The notes beneath the pieces are model-generated. The model was not told the origin of the DNA, made no database searches, and saw only the letters and a program-made list of their open reading frames with translations. Below, one piece after another: positions 25,055 through 32,448 of a DNA stretch of 64,000 nucleotides. Source of the DNA: Terriglobales bacterium (GTDB taxonomy: Bacteria; Acidobacteriota; Terriglobia; Terriglobales; Acidobacteriaceae); contig DATHMF010000085.1 in the NCBI GenBank assembly GCA_035487355.1, positions 62,001 to 126,000 on the forward strand. The letters run 5' to 3'. Both the position numbers and the translations under genes were made by a program. Position 1 is the first letter of the stretch. The number at the start of each line of letters is the position of its first letter.

Positions 25055-27061
25055 TTACGGCACCAGCGTTATCGCCAATACCTCGACATTGGCGTTGTCC
25101 GGCAAGCCGATTGTGCTCACCGTCTTGCTGTTGTTGAGCGCGAAGCTGTAGCTATACAGGTCGACAGTACGGGTCTGCGTTGTTCCGTCGCTTACATCAC
25201 GATGGCTCATGGTGACGGCAATGGATTCTCCGGGAAAACTCTGCGGATGCACCCAATCGCTGAAGCTCTGTGTGAACGACGATGTGGTCCCATCCGTGTA
25301 CGTCACCGTCAGGGCCTGCGACGACTGGTTTCCGTTGACGCCCGTGGCCAGCATTTTCAACAAAGAGAACTTGCCCGAGGGCAGGCTTATCGTCTGTCCC
25401 TTTGCGCTTACAACATCCGTTGCGTTCGCCGGACCCAGATTGAACGAAATCCCATTGAAAGTTACCGTCGAGCCCAGCAGGTTGGCAGAATAGGAGCGTC
25501 CGCTGCCATCTAACCCGCCACCCGTGAAGACTGTGCCATCGGTGACGATGCCGGAACTCATGTTGAATGCTCCCGCGAGGTTTGCTTGGGCCTGGCCTGC
25601 GGGGGCGTTGCCCGACAAATTCATGGCCAGCACGACTACATTGACGTTATTGGGCAGTGCAACGCTGCTCACGGTCTTGTTGCTGTTGATCGTGAAACTG
25701 TAGCCATACAGGTTGACGGCGTGCGCTTGCGTGGTTCCATCACGGATATCGCGATAACTCATGGTGAGCGCAGTCGTCTCACCCGGAAAATTCTGGGGGT
25801 GCGCCCAATCGCTGAAGCTCTGCGTAAATGACGAGGTGGTTCCGTCCGTGTAGATCAGAGTGAGGACTTGGGAAGGTTGATTGCCGTTCAGCCCGGTTGC
25901 CAGCAAACTCAACATCGAAAATTTGCCCGCCGGGAGCGCGACTGTCGAACTGGTTACGCCGTTCGCCGTGTTCGGGGGGCCCAGGTTGAATTGCGCGCCG
26001 CCAAAGCTCACCTTCGAGCCCAGCAGCTTTGCCGAATAGGCGCGTCCGCCTCCGTCCAATCCTCCACCGCTGAAGGTCGTGCCATCGTTGACGAACGCGG
26101 GGTTGACGTTAAATGCCGACGACAAATTTACCTGCACCGTCATCCCGGCTGAACTTGTCGCCATCGCCTGGGTCATGAGCGACGACCACTGCTGCGGATT
26201 CGCCTGGCCACCGGGCATGGCATCGAAATATTGCCAGCAATCGACTCCTCCGAAATCCGGATGCTCGGCGACCAATTGCTTTACCGTGCTGGCAACGGTG
26301 TTCATATCGACGAACCCGCTGCCGTCATTCGCGCTGCCCAACATTCCTGCTACCAGCTTGCTTGGTGGTAAGCCGTGGCTGACCGCATTGTCGTAGTCCG
26401 TGGTCGAGGACAACGATCCAAAGCCGCTGTAATACTGCACGTTGAACCAGTTGATCTGGTTTCCAACATCGCGAAAAAGTTGCCCATAATCAAATCCGGA
26501 AAGCCCTCCTCCGCCCTCAACGTCAGTCGCCACCGGCGCCAGCGTGATCTGAAACCCGCTGCCGAAATCCGTGCGCAATTGATTGATCAACGTCTCGATA
26601 TTCGTGAGCGATACCGACTCTTCCACGTCGAGATCAATGCCGCTCAGCTTGTGATTTTGGATGGTCTGGCGGAGAACCGGATAAAACGTATTGAAGTTGC
26701 CAAAGAGCGAGGAATATGAGCCTTTCGCGGCGCCGCCCAGCATCATATGCACGCTCACGCCCATGCTTTGCAGTTGGCCGAGTTGCTGCCAGACAGTATT
26801 GAAGCTTGGATCATCGGGCGGCAGCCGGTTTAGGTGAATTTGCGTGCCGTCACTCATGTTCCCGAGGTGAAAGGCGGAAAGCATAATATCCGTCGCAAAC
26901 GGCTTTTGCGTTTTCGGGTTCAGGTTGTTGATGACGGGCGAGAGATCTGTGAGCGTTTGGTAGTAGTAGATCACTCGCTTGTTGGCCTGCCCCCAGGCTT
27001 GACCCACCGAGCACACAATCAGTAGCGCCATGACCAGCACGCTGGAGTTCCTTATTCTCAT
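25055..27061 (-). CDS. GH18 endo-beta-N-acetylglucosaminidase/chitinase-like protein with two C-terminal modules
   Basis: The ATG at 27061 follows GTGGAG. A signal peptide ends GQAWGQA. The GH18 barrel shows LSGIDLDVEES, where Glu147 is the expected catalytic acid; the first Asp of the usual DxxDxDxE is Ser here. The short barrel and the YYYQTL start fit endo-beta-N-acetylglucosaminidases that release N-glycans better than classic chitinases (inference). Two copies of a roughly 150-residue module follow (SFTQSFSDWAHPQNFPGETT, LYGYSFTINSNKTVSS), also found once in the next gene upstream; they may bind sugars. With GH76 nearby, high-mannose glycans are a plausible target. Confidence 0.85.
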   Translation of the reverse strand: MRIRNSSVLVMALLIVCSVGQAWGQANKRVIYYYQTLTDLSPVINNLNPKTQKPFATDIMLSAFHLGNMSDGTQIHLNRLPPDDPSFNTVWQQLGQLQSMGVSVHMMLGGAAKGSYSSLFGNFNTFYPVLRQTIQNHKLSGIDLDVEESVSLTNIETLINQLRTDFGSGFQITLAPVATDVEGGGGLSGFDYGQLFRDVGNQINWFNVQYYSGFGSLSSTTDYDNAVSHGLPPSKLVAGMLGSANDGSGFVDMNTVASTVKQLVAEHPDFGGVDCWQYFDAMPGGQANPQQWSSLMTQAMATSSAGMTVQVNLSSAFNVNPAFVNDGTTFSGGGLDGGGRAYSAKLLGSKVSFGGAQFNLGPPNTANGVTSSTVALPAGKFSMLSLLATGLNGNQPSQVLTLIYTDGTTSSFTQSFSDWAHPQNFPGETTALTMSYRDIRDGTTQAHAVNLYGYSFTINSNKTVSSVALPNNVNVVVLAMNLSGNAPAGQAQANLAGAFNMSSGIVTDGTVFTGGGLDGSGRSYSANLLGSTVTFNGISFNLGPANATDVVSAKGQTISLPSGKFSLLKMLATGVNGNQSSQALTVTYTDGTTSSFTQSFSDWVHPQSFPGESIAVTMSHRDVSDGTTQTRTVDLYSYSFALNNSKTVSTIGLPDNANVEVLAITLVP

Positions 27062-27214
27062 GAATGTCTCCACTTGGTGTGCTGCAAGTCTTAGACCAAG
27101 AAAATGCAGCAGGATTCAACCCCTGGAAGTGCGGTTCCAGAGGTTGTTCGTTGACAATTCCTATTTCCACCATCCTTGATCGTGCGCTGTCATGGCATTC
27201 CCAGGAAGATCCAG

Positions 27215-30112
27215 CTATGGCTTCAAGCTCATGGCCAGCACAACGACGTTGCGAGTAGCGGGCAACGTAATGCTGCTCACGGTCTTGCTGTTGTTCAGCG
27301 TGAACGTATATCCGAACACGTCCGCCGTCCTTGCCAGCGTCGTGCCGTTACTCTGGTCGCGGTGGGTCATGGTCACCACGATCGTCTCCCCGGCAAAATT
27401 CTGCGGATGCGCCCAGTCGCTCACGCTTTGCGTGAAGGACTGGCTGGTGCCATCGGAGAAGTGCACCGTAAAGGTCTGTGACGCCTGATTTCCCCTCACT
27501 CCGGCTGCCAGCACCAGCAGCGAGCTAAACCGCCCTGAGGGCAGAGTCACCGTGGCGTTAGCTACTGCATCGGCGGCATTCGCCGGTCCAAACGTCATCT
27601 GCGTGCCGCCGAAGCTGGCGGAAGAACCCAGCAGGTTCGAGGAGTAGCAATTGCCAACGCCGTCGAGGCCTCCGGTGAAGGTCGTGCCATCGGTGACGAT
27701 TCCAGGGTTGATGTTAAAGGCGCCCGAAAGATTGACCTGCACCGGCCCACCCGCTGCATGCACCGTCAGGCTCACGGTCGTGCTGTGTGTCAGGCTGCCG
27801 GATGTCCCCGTAATGGTCACCGTGGATGTTCCGGTTGCCGCCGTGCTGCTCGCAGCAAGCGTCAGCATGCTGGTTCCAGTTGTGCTTGCAGGATTGAAAG
27901 AGGCGGTCACGCCGCTGGGCAGCCCTGACGCCGACAGAGCAACACTGCTGTTGAAACCATTGAGCTTATTCACGGTAATCGTACTCGTTCCGCTGGCCCC
28001 TTGGCTGATGCTTAGACTGCCCGGCGTCGCCGACAGGCTGAAATTTGGTTGTGCGAGAACGGGGCTGGGTCCGTAGACCTGCAATTCATAGATGCGCGAT
28101 GCCGTATCGGCGGTCTGGGTAGGTGTTGTCACGTTCAACTTGACGAAGCGCGCACTCAACGGAGAAATGTTATGCGTCGTGATGCTTTGGATGTTATTAC
28201 TCATGCTCGCAACCGTGGTGAAGTTCGTTCCATCGGTCGAGACCTGCAGGTTGTAGGCCTTGGTGTTGAGGTCAAAGGTCGGAATTCCCTGCGAATCGAG
28301 CGAACCACCTTCGCCGCCGGCTCCCGCGTGTTCCACCACGATCTGATTAATCGTAAATGTTGCCCCCAGGTCCACCTGCAGGAAGCTGGGGGTGACCAAG
28401 GCGCACCACTTATCGCTGTTGCCGCCCGAGTAGCTGCCATTGACGGCTTTGTCCGGAGTTTCATTCGCGTTGCATGGCGTGCTGCCGGTCGCTGTCTTGT
28501 TGAGCGCCAGGTTTTGCGAGGTCGTCGAGATCCTCGGCCCATAAATGGCAATGATGTTCGAGAACGAAGCCAAATACACTTTACCGTTGGCAACCGTCGG
28601 CGGGGAGCCTTTGGAGAAACCATAGGTGTCATCGCCAACACCCTGGCCTGAGTTCCAGAGGGTAGCCAGGGTTTCGGCGTTGTAGGCCGTGAGGACTCCG
28701 GGTACGACCCCGTGGTTGGCATCGCCCAGACGCGGCGTGAACGACCAGAGCACACCCGTTCCTGATTGCACGCCATTCGAGGAAAGCGCCAACATACTGC
28801 CCGGCATGCCGCGGGGAAGCAGAAACGATCCTGTGGCGAAGTTCGGCACGCTAAACGTCCGGGTGGAAGTGTTGAAACGATAGGCGCGCACAAAGTCGTT
28901 CTCGCCCGAGATATAAAGATTCACTCCCTGCGGCCCGTCCCAGGCTAAAGAACCATTGTGAATGTGATAGGTCGCATTCGCAACCGTCGTCGGGCTGACC
29001 GCTTGAAAGCTCTGCAGAATCTGGGTATCGCCCGTCACCACGCCGCCCAGATTGTTGGCGTCCAGAACGAAAATCTTCCCTTCCTTGCCGCCGGTGGCGA
29101 TCACATTCGTGCCCGGCAGGAACAGCGGGCCGCCTGATCCGAAGTCAACGTCTCCACCATTCAGGGTATTAAAGTTGGAGGGGGTGAAGAAATCGAGGCG
29201 GTTCAGGTTCTGTGGCGCAAGCTTCACTAGGCTCTCGCCAAAATTGCTGTTGGCATCAGAGGTGCCATTCCCGGTAGAGACGTATAAGTTGCCGTTAGAG
29301 TCGAAGGCCGGCGCCCAGCCGCTCATCCAGATGCCCGCCTGGCTTCCGCTGGGCGTGGTGTTGAACACACCAAGTTGCGCGAACGTAGAGGCATTGTAGG
29401 CCGCCAGGAAGCCGTGATAGGCGCCTGTGTCGCAGAACGACGCCCATCCGATATAAATTACCCCTGAAGAAAAGGCGAGCGAAGGCCGCTGGTTCTGGAT
29501 GGTCGGGTCAAATCCACTAGCACTGATAACCACAGCAGCATTGCTCGAGCGATCGGCGCCGGTGGCGATATTGATGGCGCGCAGCCGCTGGACTGTGGCG
29601 CCGTTCTCCACCGTGCGCGCGACAAAATACATGGTGCCGGTACTGGCATCGATCACCGGCGTACCCACAATGCCGATGTTGCCGCTGAAATCCACGTAGG
29701 GATTGCAGCCGGTGCCGACCTCCGTATTGTGGGTCGGGCGCCCGCCATTGTTGAAGTTACGCTGCCACAGTGGGGCTCCTGCGGTCTCGGCGTCGAAGGC
29801 ATACACACTGTTGTTGGCCGTGGCCACAAAGATCGTGTTGTGCGTACCGCCGGCAATCGACAATCCCGGCATGTAGAGGATTTGCGCGAAGACCTGGTCG
29901 TCAACTTCGAGTTGGAAGAGCTTGCCGAACTGGCTGGAATTCACATTCGATTGCGTCAGGGCTGTTTCTGACACGTTGGTCCCCGTGCGCTGATTGTTAT
30001 AGCTGCGCGTGAGGACGCTGACCTGTGACAGCGCCGGCAGCGCGCCCAGAGTCAGAAGAAAGATAGGGATGATTTCAAGACACAGCCGGGAAAAACATGA
30101 ACTCCGTTTCAT
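27215..30112 (-). CDS. Secreted PQQ-like propeller protein with F5/8-type-C and shared C-terminal module
   Basis: The start is ATG 30112 with a weak AAAGGCGG site. A signal peptide (IIPIFLLTLGALPALSQ) precedes a PQQ-like beta-propeller of about 530 residues (SVYAFDAETAGAPLWQRNF, KIFVLDANN, GFLAAYNAST). A discoidin/F5-8C domain (NLALNKTATGS, then FLQVDLGATFTINQIVVEHA, ending RIYELQVYG), an Ig-like segment (SLSISQGASGTSTITV) and one copy of the 150-residue module found twice in the GH18 protein follow. No dehydrogenase residues are evident, so it is more likely a binding protein than a quinoprotein enzyme. The gene reads toward the GH18 gene 153 bases on and is probably in the same transcript. 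The operator pair at 30210-30249 lies about 100 bases upstream. Confidence 0.85.
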   Translation of the reverse strand: MKRSSCFSRLCLEIIPIFLLTLGALPALSQVSVLTRSYNNQRTGTNVSETALTQSNVNSSQFGKLFQLEVDDQVFAQILYMPGLSIAGGTHNTIFVATANNSVYAFDAETAGAPLWQRNFNNGGRPTHNTEVGTGCNPYVDFSGNIGIVGTPVIDASTGTMYFVARTVENGATVQRLRAINIATGADRSSNAAVVISASGFDPTIQNQRPSLAFSSGVIYIGWASFCDTGAYHGFLAAYNASTFAQLGVFNTTPSGSQAGIWMSGWAPAFDSNGNLYVSTGNGTSDANSNFGESLVKLAPQNLNRLDFFTPSNFNTLNGGDVDFGSGGPLFLPGTNVIATGGKEGKIFVLDANNLGGVVTGDTQILQSFQAVSPTTVANATYHIHNGSLAWDGPQGVNLYISGENDFVRAYRFNTSTRTFSVPNFATGSFLLPRGMPGSMLALSSNGVQSGTGVLWSFTPRLGDANHGVVPGVLTAYNAETLATLWNSGQGVGDDTYGFSKGSPPTVANGKVYLASFSNIIAIYGPRISTTSQNLALNKTATGSTPCNANETPDKAVNGSYSGGNSDKWCALVTPSFLQVDLGATFTINQIVVEHAGAGGEGGSLDSQGIPTFDLNTKAYNLQVSTDGTNFTTVASMSNNIQSITTHNISPLSARFVKLNVTTPTQTADTASRIYELQVYGPSPVLAQPNFSLSATPGSLSISQGASGTSTITVNKLNGFNSSVALSASGLPSGVTASFNPASTTGTSMLTLAASSTAATGTSTVTITGTSGSLTHSTTVSLTVHAAGGPVQVNLSGAFNINPGIVTDGTTFTGGLDGVGNCYSSNLLGSSASFGGTQMTFGPANAADAVANATVTLPSGRFSSLLVLAAGVRGNQASQTFTVHFSDGTSQSFTQSVSDWAHPQNFAGETIVVTMTHRDQSNGTTLARTADVFGYTFTLNNSKTVSSITLPATRNVVVLAMSLKP

Positions 30113-30209
30113 AAACGACCGCCTTTCCAGTGGGGATGGATTTTCTCGCAGGATTTCAGTTGGTTTGGCTGGCCAAGGAGCAATGCATTGCATGCGCAGA
30201 ATTGCTAAG

Positions 30210-30249
30210 TTTAACGTTAACCTCGGGTCTTGCTAAGTTTAACGTTAAC
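30210..30249. promoter_or_regulatory. Tandem TTTAACGTTAAC operators between divergent genes
   Basis: Two direct repeats 28 bases apart (TTTAACGTTAAC at 30210-30221 and 30238-30249). Each lies inside a longer identical stretch beginning GCTAAG; the palindromic core is TTAACGTTAA. They sit about 100 bases before the propeller gene (minus) and 240 before the GH54 gene (plus), so may control both. A perfect palindrome GCAATGCATTGC lies close by at 30180-30191. Confidence 0.6.
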
Positions 30250-30340
30250 CTTGGGTCTTCCAAACGCGAGAAAACTACAGGAACTCTGGATGAGAGTCAA
30301 GATTTTTTTGTGAAGTTCACATCTGTCCTAAATTTTTTGC

Positions 30341-30369
30341 TTGACAAATCCCTTAACAAAATCGATATT
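30341..30369 (+). promoter_or_regulatory. Possible sigma70 promoter for GH54 gene
   Basis: TTGACA at 30341-30346, 17 bases, then GATATT at 30364-30369. The -35 is perfect and the -10 is weak. It starts about 120 bases before the GH54 start codon. Confidence 0.45.
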
Positions 30370-30490
30370 GCCGAGCGACGCCGCAGGCGGTCAGAGCACC
30401 AGGAGACGCCAAATTCGGATTATCCAGGTGGCGGAGGCTTTGTGTCCGAGCGCATGCCGCTTGCCCGTTCTGCACAGAAAGGACTTTACG

Positions 30491-32305
30491 ATGAAAAGCT
30501 TCATTTTGGCCGTTCCTGTCATCACGTTGCTCGCTCTCCTTGCCAGTATGAGTGTATGTCAGCAACAAGTCTCTGCGGCCGGGGCGGGGCCTTGCGATAT
30601 CTATGCTTCCGGCGGCACGCCATGCGTCGCCGCGCATAGCACGGTGCGGGCCCTCTTCGGCGCGTACAGCGGGAGACTCTACCAGGTAAGGCGCGCGTCG
30701 GACGGAGGGACAACTGACATCGGAACCCTGAACGCGGGCGGTTTCGCGAACGCGGGTACGCAGGACCGGTTCTGCGCGGGCACGACATGCAGAATCACGA
30801 TCATCTACGACCAGACGTCTCGCCATAATGACCTGACCGTCGAAGGAGCCGGTGGAGCCGGGTCGGCCGACGTGGGCGCGGTGGCGAACGCACTGCCGAT
30901 AGCCGCTGGCGGTCATTCGCTCTATGGCGTCTATGTGTCGTCCGGTGTCGGCTATCGCAACAACATCACGTCGGGTGTTGCAACCGGCGGCTCACCAGAG
31001 GGTATGTACATGGTGGCGAGCGGCACGCATGTCAATACTGGGTGTTGCTTCGACTATGGGAACGCCGAGACGAATATCAGGGACAACGGCAACGGCCACA
31101 TGGACGCGGTCAACCTGGGAACGACTGGCCCATGGGTTGGCGCAGACCTTGAAAACGGCATCTATGGCTGGAACACCGGGACTCCGGTACAAAAAAGCAA
31201 CTTCGTAACGGCAATGCTCAAGAACAACGGGCAAAACACTTTCGCAGTCAAAGGTGCTAACGCCCGATCGGGCGGCCTCACCACCCAGTATGACGGAACG
31301 CTTCCCACCAGCGGCGGATATATCCCCATGCACCTAGAAGGAGCCATCGTCATGGGAACCGGCGGGGATAACAGCAAGTGGAGCGTCGGATCGTTCTTCG
31401 AGGGGGCCATGACGGCCGGCTACCCATCGGAAGCGACCGAAAACGCCGTCCAGGCCAACATCGTCGCGGCGGGTTATTCCGGGAACAGCAACGGCGGCGA
31501 ACCGGGTGAAATCACTGGGCCGGGTACAAAGTGTGTCGACGTCGCAGGGGATGACATCGGCGTCGACGGCACGGCGGTGCAGTTGTGGGATTGTCAGGCT
31601 TTTTCGGTCGACCAACACTGGACATACAACGGCGATACCTCGCTAAGTTCGCTCGGCCGCTGCCTCGCCATCGTCGGCAACGGCACCCAGGTCCAGTTGT
31701 GGGATTGCGACGGTGTGGGCGGTCAGAAATGGGTGCAGCAGGCTGATGGTTCACTCTTCAATCCGCAGTCAGGCCGCTGCCTCGATTCACCGAACGGTGC
31801 GACAGCGAACGGTACACGTCTGCAGATCCATGACTGTAATGGCACCGCGGCACAGAAGTTTGCGTTACACCCGCGCAGTGTCAGCGGCGTGCACACGATC
31901 TCATCCACGATCAACTTGAGCAAGGACGTGAGCGCCGCCAGCACCGCAAGCGGCACGGCGATCCAGATATATGACGTGAACGGAACGGCCGCCCAGAGCT
32001 GGAACTTCAGCACGAGCGGTGTGTCCCCGGCAGGCTACTACAATCTCGCGGCGCTAGGGCCGTACTGCATGACCGTCGCGGGCGGCGCGTCCGTGGCGGG
32101 AACGAAGATTCAACTCTTGGGCTGCAACGGCAGTGCGGCTCAGGCATGGAATCTCATCTCTGAGGGCGCCGGCAACTATCACTTCGAATCGGCCGTCAAC
32201 AGTGGCATGTGCCTCGATGTTCCGTCTGGGATTATGACAAACGGTACGCAGTTGCAGATCTGGTACTGCAACGGCGCCAGTGCCCAGCGCTTCGACATCA
32301 ACTAG
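30491..32305 (+). CDS. GH54 alpha-L-arabinofuranosidase with ricin-type lectin repeats
   Basis: ATG 30491 follows AAAGGA. A signal peptide is followed by the GH54 catalytic beta-sandwich, closely resembling fungal arabinofuranosidase B (GPCDIYASGGTPCVAAHST, GCCFDYGNAET). Glu221 in DLENG and Asp293 in GGDNS correspond to the known nucleophile and acid residues. Cysteine pairs, including the vicinal CC, are kept. Residues 345-604 carry two beta-trefoil ricin-B-like units (QLWDC, LQIHDCNG, LQIWYCNGASAQRF), replacing the arabinose-binding domain of fungal enzymes. The enzyme would release terminal arabinofuranose outside the cell. GH54 is mainly fungal and actinobacterial, so transfer is possible. 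Confidence 0.92.
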   Translation: MKSFILAVPVITLLALLASMSVCQQQVSAAGAGPCDIYASGGTPCVAAHSTVRALFGAYSGRLYQVRRASDGGTTDIGTLNAGGFANAGTQDRFCAGTTCRITIIYDQTSRHNDLTVEGAGGAGSADVGAVANALPIAAGGHSLYGVYVSSGVGYRNNITSGVATGGSPEGMYMVASGTHVNTGCCFDYGNAETNIRDNGNGHMDAVNLGTTGPWVGADLENGIYGWNTGTPVQKSNFVTAMLKNNGQNTFAVKGANARSGGLTTQYDGTLPTSGGYIPMHLEGAIVMGTGGDNSKWSVGSFFEGAMTAGYPSEATENAVQANIVAAGYSGNSNGGEPGEITGPGTKCVDVAGDDIGVDGTAVQLWDCQAFSVDQHWTYNGDTSLSSLGRCLAIVGNGTQVQLWDCDGVGGQKWVQQADGSLFNPQSGRCLDSPNGATANGTRLQIHDCNGTAAQKFALHPRSVSGVHTISSTINLSKDVSAASTASGTAIQIYDVNGTAAQSWNFSTSGVSPAGYYNLAALGPYCMTVAGGASVAGTKIQLLGCNGSAAQAWNLISEGAGNYHFESAVNSGMCLDVPSGIMTNGTQLQIWYCNGASAQRFDIN

Positions 32306-32372
32306 TAGTACAGCCGTAGCTGGGTGCGTACAGGGAGGAAGTGGTTCCTCCGCGCAACGATTGGACGCTGAG

Positions 32373-32448
32373 AATGGAAAACCAAACTTCGATCTGAAGG
32401 AGATAGGAAGCATGGGTCGACATAAAATGAATGGAAAACCAAACTTCG
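32373..32448 (+). repeat. Short direct repeat at the 5' end of the GH36-like gene
   Basis: AATGGAAAACCAAACTTCG occurs at 32373 and again at 32430, 57 bases apart. The spacing is a multiple of three. Copy 2 lies inside the reading frame of the next gene and copy 1 just before it. It suggests a small tandem duplication that changed the gene start. Confidence 0.6.

Noticed and set aside
27215..30112. PQQ-dependent dehydrogenase as an alternative call
   Set aside because: The propeller is followed by binding-type domains, and I see no vicinal Cys pair or catalytic Asp context typical of quinoprotein enzymes.
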